64,000 nucleotides of DNA, from positions 60,654 to 124,653 of the forward strand of contig NZ_AVFL01000024.1 of the NCBI RefSeq assembly GCF_000576635.1, read 5' to 3'. Shown here piece by piece: positions 14,932 to 23,819 of this stretch (positions within the stretch are counted from its first letter, which is position 1; each line of letters begins with the position of its first letter). Below the pieces are notes generated by a model, which had not been told where the DNA came from, made no database searches, and saw only the letters and a list, made by a program, of their open reading frames with translations. Source of the DNA: Skermanella stibiiresistens SB22. Lineage in GTDB: Bacteria > Pseudomonadota > Alphaproteobacteria > Azospirillales > Azospirillaceae. A program made the translations under genes and the position numbers.

Positions 14932-16398
14932 ATGGCCGAACCCGATGACACGCGCCTCCTTGCCGCCCGGCACCATGAGGAACTTGGCGACGCCTTCTTC
15001 GATGTCGTCGAACCGGCGCGCTTCCCGCAACACATCCTCCGCTGGCGGAACGACGCCTGGGCCGACCGCGTCGGCTTGGGCGCCTTAAGCGACGAGGACT
15101 GGATCGCCCATTTTGGCCGGTTCGAACCACTGCCGGGCAGCCTGGAACGACCACTGGCGCTTCGTTACCATGGCCACCAGTTCCGCAACTACAATCCCGA
15201 CCTTGGCGATGGCCGAGGCTTCCTGTTCGCCCAGTTGCGCGATCCCGTCGATGGACGGCTGCTCGACCTCGCCACCAAGGGCAGCGGCGAGACGCCGTGG
15301 TCGCGGGGAGCGGATGGCAGGTTGACCTTGAAGGGCGGCGTCCGCGAGGTGCTGGCGACGGGCCTGCTGGAGGCGCGTGGCGTCGACACCTCGAAGAGCT
15401 TCAGCCTGATCGAGACCGGCGAGAACCTGTACCGGGGTGACGAGCCGTCGCCGACCCGCTCGTCGGTGCTGGTCCGTCTCAGCCATTCCCACATCCGGAT
15501 CGGCACCTTCCAGCGGCTGGCCTATTTGGGCGACCAAGCCAACCTGCGGCGGCTGGTAGATCATTGCATCCGCCATTACATGCCGGACGCCTGGGCGGAG
15601 GACGAGAGCGCCAGAACGCTGGCGTTCTTCGAGCGCGCCTGCGCCAATGTCGCCCGCATGGGCGGCCAGTGGACGGCGGCCGGCTTCGTCCATGGCGTGA
15701 TCAACACCGACAACGTCACGATCACCGGCGAGAGCTTCGACTACGGTCCCTACCGCTTCCTGCCGGTCTACGATCCGAAGTTCGTCGCGGCCTATTTCGA
15801 CCCGGTTGGGCTCTACGCCTTCGGGCGGCAGCCCAACGCGCTGCGCTGGAACCTGACGCGGCTTGCGGAATGCCTGCTGCCGCTGACCTCGCCGGGACGC
15901 CTGGAAGGAGTCGTCAAGGGGTTCGACCTCCTGTTCGCCGAGGCTCTGACCAAGGCGACACTGGACCGCCTCGCCCTGGATCCATTGGCGCTGGAACCCG
16001 GCGACCCTGGCGCCGACCTGGATTTCGCCAGCGCCATCTATGGCTTCATGGCGGCCAGCGGCGTGCCGTTCGAACGCTTCTTCTTCGACTGGCGCGGCGG
16101 CCCGGCGAGCGAGCGGCGCGCGGCCGATAGTCCGGTGGCCGACCTGTACGCGGGAGCGGAATTCGCGCCCGTGCGCGCCGGATTGCTGGCGCGGACTCCA
16201 ACGCCGTCGGCCAATCCGTCCCATCCCTATTTCCAGGGAGAGCCCTGCACCCTGCTGATCGACGAGATCGAGGCTCTGTGGGCACCGATCGCGGAAGCCG
16301 ACGACTGGTCCGCTTGGCACGCCAAGCTGAGGGAGATCGCGGTGGCGGGCGAGGCTATGGGAACCGCTATCGCCGGGTACAGGCGACCTTCCCGATAG
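14932..16398 (+). CDS. selO: Protein adenylyltransferase SelO (YdiU/UPF0061)
   Basis: The product is about 488 residues, the usual size for bacterial SelO, a pseudokinase-fold enzyme that transfers AMP from ATP to protein Ser/Thr/Tyr and is linked to redox stress in other bacteria. Family landmarks are LRYHGHQFRNYNPDLGDGRG, ATKGSGETPWSRGADG, RLTLKGGVREVLATGLLEA, VRLSHSHIRIGTFQ, and the metal/ATP site region HGVINTDNVTITGESFDYGP. ATG 14932 was chosen over TTG 14908 because AGGG lies at a suitable distance upstream. The 3' end overlaps the small convergent gene by 32 bp. Confidence 0.93.
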   Translation: MAEPDDTRLLAARHHEELGDAFFDVVEPARFPQHILRWRNDAWADRVGLGALSDEDWIAHFGRFEPLPGSLERPLALRYHGHQFRNYNPDLGDGRGFLFAQLRDPVDGRLLDLATKGSGETPWSRGADGRLTLKGGVREVLATGLLEARGVDTSKSFSLIETGENLYRGDEPSPTRSSVLVRLSHSHIRIGTFQRLAYLGDQANLRRLVDHCIRHYMPDAWAEDESARTLAFFERACANVARMGGQWTAAGFVHGVINTDNVTITGESFDYGPYRFLPVYDPKFVAAYFDPVGLYAFGRQPNALRWNLTRLAECLLPLTSPGRLEGVVKGFDLLFAEALTKATLDRLALDPLALEPGDPGADLDFASAIYGFMAASGVPFERFFFDWRGGPASERRAADSPVADLYAGAEFAPVRAGLLARTPTPSANPSHPYFQGEPCTLLIDEIEALWAPIAEADDWSAWHAKLREIAVAGEAMGTAIAGYRRPSR

Positions 16399-16729
16399 CG
16401 GTGTAGCGGCACACCATGCCGGTGCTGAAGCGGAACTGCTCGGTTCCCTCGCGCCGGACGGCGGCGCCGTTGGAGAACTGGACCCAGCCCAGAGAGTCCA
16501 TGTGGGCCTGGATGCCATTGGAGAACAACAGTTCGCCCTTGGGCGACTTCGCCACCTTGACGCCGTCCGACATCAGGATGTCGTGCTCGCCCTCCCGAAA
16601 GGCGGCGATCCCGTGCGAGCAACGGACGCCGCCGATCGAGACCTCGCAGGTGAAGGGCTGCTGGTTCGGCCCCAGCGTCACCATCGCGAAGACAGCGACC
16701 TCCAGCACATTCATGATCACAGTGGGCAT
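16367..16729 (-). CDS. Small protein of unknown function, possibly exported (120 aa)
   Basis: The N terminus is hydrophobic (NVLEVAVFAMVTLG) but lacks a positive n-region. The remainder is beta-rich with four spaced cysteines (FTCEV, VRCSHG, MVCRYTA, VACTRR), compatible with two disulfides in an exported domain. It overlaps the end of selO head-on and is divergent from ppk2. No family recognised. Met6 (16714) is an alternative start. Confidence 0.6.
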   Translation of the reverse strand: MPTVIMNVLEVAVFAMVTLGPNQQPFTCEVSIGGVRCSHGIAAFREGEHDILMSDGVKVAKSPKGELLFSNGIQAHMDSLGWVQFSNGAAVRREGTEQFRFSTGMVCRYTAIGKVACTRR

Positions 16730-16892
16730 CCCGCGCGTCGTGACAGCGGGTCCGGTTTAAGGCCCGAATGGTAAAAATCCCCTATACCGCGATGCGTCGC
16801 CCACGGCGGTGCACCCACAGCGGTGATGTGTCCCATCTCCCGTCGGTCATTTTGGCTGTAATACTATTGACATCAACAAGAACAACCACGGG

Positions 16893-17825
16893 ATGGGCAG
16901 GGCGATGGGCGACAGGAAGTCGAAGGAGAAGAAGGCCAAGGCGGGCGTCGGTGGCGAATTGCTGCGCGACGCGCGCGAGGTCGCCGCGGTGGAGGCTCAT
17001 TGGCACGAAGTCGGCCACGAGACGGACCACGCGAAGAAGAATGGCGACAAGCCGCCGAAGAAGTACAAGTACATCGATGAACTGGCGCGGCTCCAATTCG
17101 AGCTGATCAAGCTCCAGGAATGGGTCAAGGCCGAGGGGCTGAAGGTCTGCATCATCTTCGAGGGGCGCGACGCGGCCGGCAAGGGCGGCGTGATCAAGCG
17201 GATCGCCGAAAGCCTAAATCCCCGTGTCTGCCGCATCGTGGCGCTCGGCACCCCGACCGAGAAGGAGCGTGGCCAGTGGTACTTCCAGCGCTATGTCGCG
17301 GAACTGCCCGCCAAGGGCGAGATCGTCCTGTTCGACCGCAGCTGGTACAACAGGGCCGGCGTCGAGAAGGTCATGGGCTTCTGCAATGACGAGGAATACA
17401 AGGAATTCCTGCGCTCCTGTCCCTTGTTCGAGGAGATGCTGGTCCGGTCCGGCATCCATTTGATCAAGTATTGGTTCTCGGTAAGCGACGAGGAACAGGA
17501 GCGGCGCTTCATCGAGCGGTCCAACAACCCGATCAAGCGATGGAAGCTCAGCCCGATGGACCTGGAATCGCGCAAGCACTGGGTCGAGTATTCCCAGGCC
17601 AAGGACCTGATGCTGAAGCACACCGACCTCAAGCTGACGCCCTGGCACATCGTCGACGCCGACAACAAGAAGCGTGCCCGGCTCAACTGCATGGCCCATC
17701 TGCTGCACCAGATCCCCTACCAGGATCTGCTGCCGGCTCCGCTGGAACTGCCGGCGCGCCAGCCCGACACGGGCTACAAGCGCCCGGCCAAGTCGGACCA
17801 ACGCTGGGTTCCGAAGCTGTATTGA
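16893..17825 (+). CDS. ppk2: Polyphosphate kinase 2
   Basis: This 310-residue member of the PPK2 family, single-domain class, uses polyphosphate to phosphorylate nucleotides (NDP or NMP; the class cannot be fixed by eye). The P-loop is seen in IIFEGRDAAGKGGVIKRI, the lid and base-binding segments in GTPTEKERGQWYFQRYV, and Walker B in IVLFDRSWYNRAGVEKVMGF. A lysine-rich N-terminal extension precedes the core. Another in-frame ATG lies at 16905. It is cytoplasmic and apparently monocistronic, with no ppk1 or ppx nearby. Confidence 0.93.
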   Translation: MGRAMGDRKSKEKKAKAGVGGELLRDAREVAAVEAHWHEVGHETDHAKKNGDKPPKKYKYIDELARLQFELIKLQEWVKAEGLKVCIIFEGRDAAGKGGVIKRIAESLNPRVCRIVALGTPTEKERGQWYFQRYVAELPAKGEIVLFDRSWYNRAGVEKVMGFCNDEEYKEFLRSCPLFEEMLVRSGIHLIKYWFSVSDEEQERRFIERSNNPIKRWKLSPMDLESRKHWVEYSQAKDLMLKHTDLKLTPWHIVDADNKKRARLNCMAHLLHQIPYQDLLPAPLELPARQPDTGYKRPAKSDQRWVPKLY

Positions 17826-17873
17826 GCGGGACGGGAGCAGGGAGGACGGTTCGGCCCGCCTCGATCCTCTCGC

Positions 17874-19559
17874 TCAATCGTCGGCGTGGCCGGGGCGGGA
17901 GCGGGTGATCGCGACGCTCAGCAGGATTACCGGCAGGATGCCGACCGCGACGATCGCCAGCGCCGGGGCCGACGCCTCGGCCAATCGCTCGTCCGACGCC
18001 AGCTGGTAGGTCCGGACCGCCAGCGTGTCGAAGTTGAAGGGCCGGACGATCATGGTCGCCGGCAATTCCTTCATGCAGTCGACGAACACCAGCAGCCCCG
18101 CCGTCAGCAGGCTGCCCAGCATCAGCGGCGCGTGGACCTTGACCAGCGTCTTCGACGGGGTCTGGCCCAGGATGCGCGAGGCTTGGTCCATGTTCGGCCG
18201 GATCTTGCCCAGGCTGGCCTCGATCGTGTTGAACGACACCGCCAGGAAGCGGACCAGATAGGCGAACACCAGCGCCGCGATCGTGCCGCTCAGCATCAGG
18301 CCGGTCGAGATGCCGAAACGCTCCACCATGAAGGCGTCCAGCGCATTATCCAGATGGGCGAAGGGGATCAGCACGCCGATCGCGATCACCGATCCGGGCA
18401 CCGCGTAGCCCATCGCCGCGACCCGCACCGCGCCGCGCAGCAGGGGGGAGGGGCGCAGGCGAAGGCCATAGGCGATCACCAGGGCCAGCGCCACCGCCAG
18501 GACCGAGGTCAAGGCCGCCAGCACGACGCTGTTGGTCGCCCACTGCCAGAACATGTCGCCCAGCAGCGCGTCACCCTCGCTGAAAGCGAAATCCGCCAGC
18601 GCCGCCGCCGGCACGAAGAAGCCCAGCACCAAGGGCGTCAGGCAGCCGATCAGGGCGGCGGCGCCGCGCGCGCCGCGCAGGCGGTAGCTCGGCAAGCGGC
18701 GGTAGCGGCTGGTCGTGTGATGGAACCGGGCCGCCCCGCGCGACCAGCGCTCCATCAGCATCAGCGCCAGCACGAACAGCATCAGGACCGAGGCCAGCTG
18801 CGCCGCCGCGATCGGCTGTCCCATGGCGAACCACGTCCGGTAGATGCCCGTGGTGAAGGTGTCGACCGCGAAATACTGCACCGTGCCGAAATCGGCCAGC
18901 ACCTCCATCAGCACCAGGGCCAGTCCCGCGACGATGGCGGGGCGGGCCAGCGGCAGGGCCACGCCGAAGAAGCTGCGCCAGGGTCCGCGCCCCAGCGTCC
19001 TGCTCACCTCCAGCACGCAGACCGACTGTTCCAGGAAGGCGGCGCGCGACAGCAGGTAGACATAGGGGTAGAGCACCAGCGTCAGCATGGTGACGGCGCC
19101 GCCCAGCGACCGGATGTTCGGGAACCAGTAGTCGTGCCGGGTCCAGCCGGTCAGCTCCCGGATCGTCGTCTGCACCGGCCCGACGAATTGCAGCAGGTCG
19201 GTGTAGACATAGGCCATGACATAGGCCGGCACCGCCATAGGCAGCAGCAGCGCCCATTCCAGCACGCGGCTGCCGGGAAACCGGCACATCGTCACCAGCC
19301 ACGCGGTCCCGACGCCCAGCACCAGCGTGCCCACGCCGACCCCCAGCACCAATTGGGCCGTGTTGGCGAGATAATAGGGCAGCACGGTCGAGGCGAGGTG
19401 CGACCAGACGCCCTCGGTCGGGATCAGGACGCGACTCAGCACCACGATCACCGGCAGGGCCACGAGGCAGGCGATCGCCAGGGTGGCGATCGTCCAGCCA
19501 CTCGGCATCAGGCGGTGGCGGGCGCGCGTGGCGGCGTTGCTCAAGGCTTGGATGGTCAA
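17874..19559 (-). CDS. Iron(III)-type ABC transporter permease, FbpB-like fused double permease
   Basis: The 561 residues contain two tandem permease halves, about 12 membrane spans, each with the EAA-type coupling loop (EVSRTLGRGPWRSFFGVALP and EASLGKIRPNMDQASRIL). This is the arrangement of FbpB/ThiP-like ferric permeases. The start is TTG 19559; ATG 19508 just before the first span is possible. Neither the periplasmic binding protein nor the ATPase is adjacent, so the partner subunits must be encoded elsewhere or the transporter is orphaned. Transport of ferric iron is a family-level inference. Confidence 0.85.
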   Translation of the reverse strand: MTIQALSNAATRARHRLMPSGWTIATLAIACLVALPVIVVLSRVLIPTEGVWSHLASTVLPYYLANTAQLVLGVGVGTLVLGVGTAWLVTMCRFPGSRVLEWALLLPMAVPAYVMAYVYTDLLQFVGPVQTTIRELTGWTRHDYWFPNIRSLGGAVTMLTLVLYPYVYLLSRAAFLEQSVCVLEVSRTLGRGPWRSFFGVALPLARPAIVAGLALVLMEVLADFGTVQYFAVDTFTTGIYRTWFAMGQPIAAAQLASVLMLFVLALMLMERWSRGAARFHHTTSRYRRLPSYRLRGARGAAALIGCLTPLVLGFFVPAAALADFAFSEGDALLGDMFWQWATNSVVLAALTSVLAVALALVIAYGLRLRPSPLLRGAVRVAAMGYAVPGSVIAIGVLIPFAHLDNALDAFMVERFGISTGLMLSGTIAALVFAYLVRFLAVSFNTIEASLGKIRPNMDQASRILGQTPSKTLVKVHAPLMLGSLLTAGLLVFVDCMKELPATMIVRPFNFDTLAVRTYQLASDERLAEASAPALAIVAVGILPVILLSVAITRSRPGHADD

Positions 19560-19642
19560 GGCGTCAACTTCGCTGGAACGGCGGCTTCACCGCGAAACCC
19601 GCATCGTCCCACAGGCTGCTATTAAGTCGCAATGACAAGATC

Positions 19643-19668
19643 GCCGCACCCGCTCCCGGAGGTGCGGC
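19643..19668 (-). terminator. Possible terminator after upp
   Basis: An 8-bp perfect stem GCCGCACC/GGTGCGGC with a 10-base loop lies just past the upp stop on the minus strand. It is followed by GATCTTGTCATT, only moderately U-rich. Confidence 0.4.
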
Positions 19669-19678
19669 CGATCCCGCC

Positions 19679-20329
19679 CTACTTGGTTCCGAACATGCGG
19701 TCGCCGGCGTCGCCCAGACCGGGGACGATATAGGCGTTCTCGTCCAGATGGCTGTCCAGCGCCGCCGTGTAGACCGCGACATCCGGGTGGGTCTTCTGGA
19801 ACACCCGCACGCCTTCCGGCGCCGCCACCAGGGCCATGAACCGGATGTTGCGGTCCTCGACGCCGTGGCGGTTCAGCACGTCGCAGGCGTAGGCGGCCGA
19901 GTTGCCGGTCGCCAGCATGGGATCGACCAGGACGAAGACGCGGCCCTCCGGCTCCGGCAGCTTGACCAGATATTCCACCGGCTGCTTGGTCTCGTGGTCG
20001 CGATAGAGCCCGATATGTCCCTCGCGCGCGGATGGCACCAACTCGTGCAGCCCCTGCGCCATGCCGAGCCCGGCGCGGAGGATCGGCACGATCGCCAGCT
20101 TCTTGCCGGCCAGCACTGGGGCGTCCATTTCCGCCAGCGGTGTTTGGATCCGCTCCGTCGTCATCGGCAGGTCTCGGGTGATCTCGTAGCCCATCAGCAG
20201 CGCGATCTCCTTCAGGAGGGACCGGAAGCCCATGGTCGACCGGTCCCGGTCGCGCATGTGGCTGAGCTTATGCTGGATCAGCGGGTGGCTCAGGATGTAC
20301 AGGTTCGGAAAATCTGGATGGGTCTGCAT
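19679..20329 (-). CDS. upp: Uracil phosphoribosyltransferase
   Basis: The product is 216 residues, normal for Upp, and salvages uracil with PRPP to give UMP in the cytoplasm. Landmarks are [14 protein letters not shown], the dimer/PRPP loop [17 protein letters not shown] and the PRPP-binding motif [11 protein letters not shown], with the uracil-binding C terminus [19 protein letters not shown] 20329 ([13 protein letters not shown]) is the family start; the frame is open a further 27 codons upstream. Confidence 0.96.
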   Translation of the reverse strand: MQTHPDFPNLYILSHPLIQHKLSHMRDRDRSTMGFRSLLKEIALLMGYEITRDLPMTTERIQTPLAEMDAPVLAGKKLAIVPILRAGLGMAQGLHELVPSAREGHIGLYRDHETKQPVEYLVKLPEPEGRVFVLVDPMLATGNSAAYACDVLNRHGVEDRNIRFMALVAAPEGVRVFQKTHPDVAVYTAALDSHLDENAYIVPGLGDAGDRMFGTK

Positions 20330-20433
20330 GATCGGGCTTTTCCGAAGCTGTGGGAGAGGCCGCGACACAATAGCGCGTGGACACCGGACTCGGAAGGCGG
20401 CTGGGCGCATCCAAGGGATGAAAACGCCAAAAA

Positions 20434-20470
20434 GATCGAAGCCGGCGCGCTCTCGCGGCCGGCTTCGATC
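20434..20470 (-). terminator. Rho-independent terminator after rpmB
   Basis: A 13-bp perfect stem (GATCGAAGCCGGC and its complement) with an 11-base loop is followed on the minus strand by TTTTTGGCGTTTTC. It begins 28 bp past the rpmB stop. Confidence 0.88.
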
Positions 20471-20498
20471 CTTCGAACCCGTCAGCGCCTCGAAAGGC

Positions 20499-20804
20499 TC
20501 AGGCGGCGTCCTGCTGCTGCTTCGCCTCGACCTTGGCGACGATGCGGCGCTTGATGCGGCGCGCTTCGAGGCTCAGGTTCACGTCCTTGGCGTCGAGCAT
20601 GAAGGCGTCGAGGCCGCCCTTGTGCTCGATCGTGCGGATCGCGTTGGTCGACAGGCGCAGGCGGATCATGCCACCCAGCGCGTCGCTCAGCAGCGAGGTT
20701 TCCTGCAGGTTCGGGTGGAAGCGGCGGCGATTCTTGTTGTTGGCGTGGCTGACGTTGTTGCCAAACATCACGCCCTTGCCGGTCACGGCGCAACGTCGTG
20801 CCAT
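20499..20804 (-). CDS. rpmB: 50S ribosomal protein L28
   Basis: A 101-residue L28 beginning [20 protein letters not shown] with [13 protein letters not shown], characteristic of the bacterial protein. It lacks the CxxC zinc pairs of some orthologues. The C terminus carries a basic stretch ([14 protein letters not shown]) extended by a short KQQQDAA tail, as usual in alphaproteobacteria. It has its own near-consensus promoter and terminator and so is expressed as a single gene. Confidence 0.97.
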   Translation of the reverse strand: MARRCAVTGKGVMFGNNVSHANNKNRRRFHPNLQETSLLSDALGGMIRLRLSTNAIRTIEHKGGLDAFMLDAKDVNLSLEARRIKRRIVAKVEAKQQQDAA

Positions 20805-20873
20805 CGGACAGGTCCTTAACTTTGTGAACACAAAAACCAAGTCGGGACGGCCTATCCGCCCGGCGGAAGCGGG

Positions 20874-20902
20874 TTTATAGGGACCGCGCCCGGAGAAGTC
20901 AA
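20874..20902 (-). promoter_or_regulatory. Near-consensus sigma-70 promoter for rpmB
   Basis: On the minus strand TTGACT (20902-20897) and TATAAA (20879-20874) are separated by exactly 17 bp. The -35 box overlaps the stop codon of murI (20901-20899). The predicted transcription start is near 20866, giving a leader of about 60 bases to the rpmB ATG. Confidence 0.8.
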
Positions 20903-21798
20903 GCTGACGGGCCAACCCGTCGCGGTGAATCTTCGAACGCCTTGTTGACCGTCCTGACCGGAACCGGGCCTAGGTCGACCAGTTCGACCATGGCCGGGGT
21001 GATCGGGAAAGGAAGGAAGTTGGCGGCCACCCGGGCGAAGCGGTCGGGCGCGTCGGTCGCCAGCAGCCGGATCTCCGCCGGCGCGTGCTCCGACCGTGAC
21101 GCGACCCCGGCCCGCTCCAGCATCACCGCCACCACGTCGGCTGTCGTGCGGGCGCTATCGACCAGCGCCACGTCCGGCCCAACCACGGCTTCCAGCACGG
21201 GGCTGAGCAGGGGGAAATGGGTGCAGCCGAGCACCAGCGTGTCGGGCTTGGACCCGGCGGGCGCGTCCTGGAACAGCGGCGCCAGATAGCGGCGCGCGGC
21301 GGCTTCCGCCACCGGACCGTCGAGCCAACCTTCCTCCGCCAGCGCCACGAAGACCGAGCAGGCCTGGGTCGTGACGTCGGCCTCGGGCATGATCCGGTGG
21401 ATGGCGTGCTGGTAGGCGCCGGCCCGCGCGGTGCTCTCGGTCGCGATCACCGCGATCCTGCCGCTGGCCGACGCGGCGCAGGCGGCTTCGGCGCCCGGCT
21501 CGATCACGCCGGTCACCTCGATCTGGGGATAGGCGTCGCGCAGCGCGTCCAGCGCGTGGGCCGACGCCGTGTTGCAGGCGACCACCAGCAGCTTGATGCC
21601 GCGCTCGACCAGCAGGCCCGCCGCCTGCACGGCGTAGCGGGCGATCGTCTCGGGGCTCTTGGTGCCATAGGGCAGGCGGGCGGTGTCGCCGAGATACAGC
21701 AGCCGTTCGGCCGGCAGCCGCTCGCGCAGCGCCCGCAGCACGGTCAATCCGCCGACGCCGCTGTCGAAGATGCCGATCGGCCGGTCATGGAAAGTCAT
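20899..21798 (-). CDS. murI: Glutamate racemase
   Basis: This 299-residue enzyme converts L- to D-glutamate for peptidoglycan. Both catalytic cysteines are visible: [11 protein letters not shown] near residue 75 and LGCTHFPLL near residue 190. The N-terminal [17 protein letters not shown] and [14 protein letters not shown] motifs are classic. The C-terminal about 30 residues are slightly longer than average. It lies 100 bp downstream of tenA on the same strand. Confidence 0.96.
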   Translation of the reverse strand: MTFHDRPIGIFDSGVGGLTVLRALRERLPAERLLYLGDTARLPYGTKSPETIARYAVQAAGLLVERGIKLLVVACNTASAHALDALRDAYPQIEVTGVIEPGAEAACAASASGRIAVIATESTARAGAYQHAIHRIMPEADVTTQACSVFVALAEEGWLDGPVAEAAARRYLAPLFQDAPAGSKPDTLVLGCTHFPLLSPVLEAVVGPDVALVDSARTTADVVAVMLERAGVASRSEHAPAEIRLLATDAPDRFARVAANFLPFPITPAMVELVDLGPVPVRTVNKAFEDSPRRVGPSA

Positions 21799-21899
21799 GG
21801 CTGCTCATGGGGAGTGGGGAAGGGGCCCGCCGACCCTGGAGCAATATGGTAAAGACCCCATTAATCACGCTGCGATCCAAGTTGGGATCCAAGCCGGAA

Positions 21900-22583
21900 T
21901 CAGGGCAGGAGCCGCAGCCCCATCTCCCAGAACCCGGCCTCCAGACGGCTGGCGGTGGTGAAGGTCTTGACCAGATCGGCGAACCGGGCCTCGCCGCCGC
22001 GCCGGGCGGACAGGCTGTCGAGCTGGGCGATCTCCGCCGACGCGACCGCCCGGTATTCATCGCCGGCGTACATCTCGATCCAGGCGCGATAGGGGTTGCC
22101 GTCCAGCCGGGTCGCCGGGTCGGCCATCAACTCCGCCGCGATCTCGGCGTAACCGACGATGCAGGGAGCCAGCGCCACGTGGAGGTCGAGCAGGTCACCG
22201 GCCATGCCGCGCTCCAGCACGAAGCGGGTGTACGCCAGCGTGCCGGTCGCCTCGGGGGCCGTGGCCATGGCCGCCTCGTCCAGGCCCCAGCCGGCGCAGA
22301 ACTGGACGTGCAGCCCCATCTCCAGGTCCAGGATCGCCGAGAGCGAGGCGCCGGCCTGCCGCATGTCGGCGAGAGTGTCGCTCTTGTAGACCGCCAGCGC
22401 GTAGGCGCGGGCGAAGTGGATCAGGAACAGGTAGTCCTGGATCAGGTAATGGCGGAACGACGCCTCCGGCAGTGTGCCGGCGCCCAGCTGGCGCACGAAG
22501 TCATGGCGGGTATAAGCCCGCCATTCCCCGCCGGTGGCGTCCTTCAGCCGGCCGAACAACCCCTCCGACAATCCACTTCCCAT
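21900..22583 (-). CDS. tenA: TenA-like thiaminase/aminopyrimidine aminohydrolase
   Basis: About 227 residues, the usual TenA size. Family motifs are FRHYLIQDYLFLIHFARAYA and the segment LAPCIVGYAEI holding the putative nucleophilic cysteine. TenA enzymes salvage thiamine breakdown products or hydrolyse thiamine. It starts 6 bp after the ferredoxin gene, so it is probably the last gene of the Fe-S operon rather than a thiamine operon; no TPP riboswitch is seen. ATG 22583 is preceded by a TTG in frame. Confidence 0.9.
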   Translation of the reverse strand: MGSGLSEGLFGRLKDATGGEWRAYTRHDFVRQLGAGTLPEASFRHYLIQDYLFLIHFARAYALAVYKSDTLADMRQAGASLSAILDLEMGLHVQFCAGWGLDEAAMATAPEATGTLAYTRFVLERGMAGDLLDLHVALAPCIVGYAEIAAELMADPATRLDGNPYRAWIEMYAGDEYRAVASAEIAQLDSLSARRGGEARFADLVKTFTTASRLEAGFWEMGLRLLP

Positions 22584-22589
22584 CAAGCG

Positions 22590-22922
22590 TCAGCCGCCCA
22601 TCATGTTGCGGGTGCCGGTCGGCAGGCGGACGGTCAGGCCGTCGAGTTCGTCCGACATGATGATCTGGCAGCCCAGGCGCGACGTCTTGGTCAGACCGAA
22701 GGCGAGGTCGAGCATGTCCTCCTCGTCCTCCGACGCGTCGGACAGCAGGTCGTACCATTCCGGCTCGACGATGACATGGCAGGTCGAGCAGGCGAGCGAG
22801 CCCTCGCAGGCGCCTTCCAGGTCGATGTCGTTGCGATGGGCTATTTCCAGGATCGACAGCCCGAGGGGGGCGTCCACGTCGCGGCGGCTGCCTTCAGTGT
22901 CGATAAAGGTGATCTTCGGCAT
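22590..22922 (-). CDS. fdx: [2Fe-2S] ferredoxin, Isc type
   Basis: This 110-residue adrenodoxin-type ferredoxin has the cluster ligands in [13 protein letters not shown] and the fourth cysteine in SRLGCQIIM. Isc ferredoxins supply electrons for cluster assembly on the scaffold. It is the third Fe-S gene after the desulfurase and hscB, and is separated from hscB by 156 bp where hscA would normally lie. ATG 22922. Confidence 0.95.
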   Translation of the reverse strand: MPKITFIDTEGSRRDVDAPLGLSILEIAHRNDIDLEGACEGSLACSTCHVIVEPEWYDLLSDASEDEEDMLDLAFGLTKTSRLGCQIIMSDELDGLTVRLPTGTRNMMGG

Positions 22923-23078
22923 GATGCCACAACTCCGTCATTCTCAAATCAGTGGTCGATTTACTCGAGCCTGGAAACCGAACGGCGGGACTAAAGGTTC
23001 ACCCAAAGGCGTCGTCAAGCGAATCCTTTAAAATCTCACCCGAATTCCCCCTGAACGTGCCCTCAAGGAGGGGACGGC

Positions 23079-23747
23079 TCAGGAGGCGTCGCCGCGCAGT
23101 CCGGGCCTCCGTTCCCGCGCGGCGCCGGCCAGAGCCTCCAGCCGCTCCAGCCGATGGACGACACGGGTGGCGGTGTCGAAGTCGTTGGCGCGGAACGCCG
23201 CCGACAGGTCGTGGATGCAGCGCTCCATCTCGCGCGTCGCGTGATTGGCCAGCCTGTCCAGTTCCACCGTGTCGCCGGCCGCCGCCAGTTCCGCCTCCAG
23301 CGCGTCCAGTTCCGGATCCGCCAAGGGCGCCCGCCGGGCCGCCGCCCCATGGGCGATGTCGAGCAGGTGGCGAGCGCGGCGGATCGGGTCGCGCAGCGTA
23401 TCGTGGGCGTGCCTGAAGGCGTCCAGCTGGGCGCGGGCGTTCGACTTCTCACGCGGACCCTTGGACTCGAACCGCTCCGGGGAGAGCGTCCGCTGAAACC
23501 CCGCGAACTGCCGTTCCACCGCCGCCGGGTCCAGGTCGAACCGGATCGGCAGCCCCAGCCGCGTGAAGGGATCGAGGACCCGCGGCGGCTGGATCGTGCC
23601 GCAGGTATGGCAGAACAGGGCGCGCGTCGACACCGGGTTGGAGCACAGCCAGCAGGACACCATGTCCCCCATCACCATGCCCGGCCCGCCGCCGTTGGCG
23701 CCTTTTCCCGAACCGCCCCGCGGCCCACCGCTCTTGCGTTGATTCAT
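23079..23747 (-). CDS. hscB: HscB-like co-chaperone with N-terminal tetracysteine domain and altered HPD motif
   Basis: The 222 residues begin with a Gly-rich tail, then two CxxC pairs (Cys32/35 in CWLC, Cys46/49 in FCHTCGTIQPP), a J domain (about 58-125) and the HscB C-terminal helical domain that binds IscU. Human HSC20 carries a similar N-terminal tetracysteine module ending in a FCxxC...LQ-P segment. In the J domain the invariant HPD tripeptide, needed to stimulate Hsp70 ATPase, is SPE (residues 89-91). The gene lies in a cluster from which hscA and iscU are absent. It is clearly HscB-related by length and alignment but probably cannot work as a normal J-protein. Confidence 0.85.
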   Translation of the reverse strand: MNQRKSGGPRGGSGKGANGGGPGMVMGDMVSCWLCSNPVSTRALFCHTCGTIQPPRVLDPFTRLGLPIRFDLDPAAVERQFAGFQRTLSPERFESKGPREKSNARAQLDAFRHAHDTLRDPIRRARHLLDIAHGAAARRAPLADPELDALEAELAAAGDTVELDRLANHATREMERCIHDLSAAFRANDFDTATRVVHRLERLEALAGAARERRPGLRGDAS

Positions 23748-23819
23748 GCCGGATCGCTTGCTGCTTGAAGGATTTCGCTTCCGAGGCCGACGGATCCGCC
23801 CCGCGTCGGAGTAGCGTCA

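Noticed and set aside
21799..21899. Search for a TPP riboswitch around tenA and the tenA-murI gap
   Set aside because: No THI-box-like sequence was visible, and tenA is behind fdx in an Fe-S operon.
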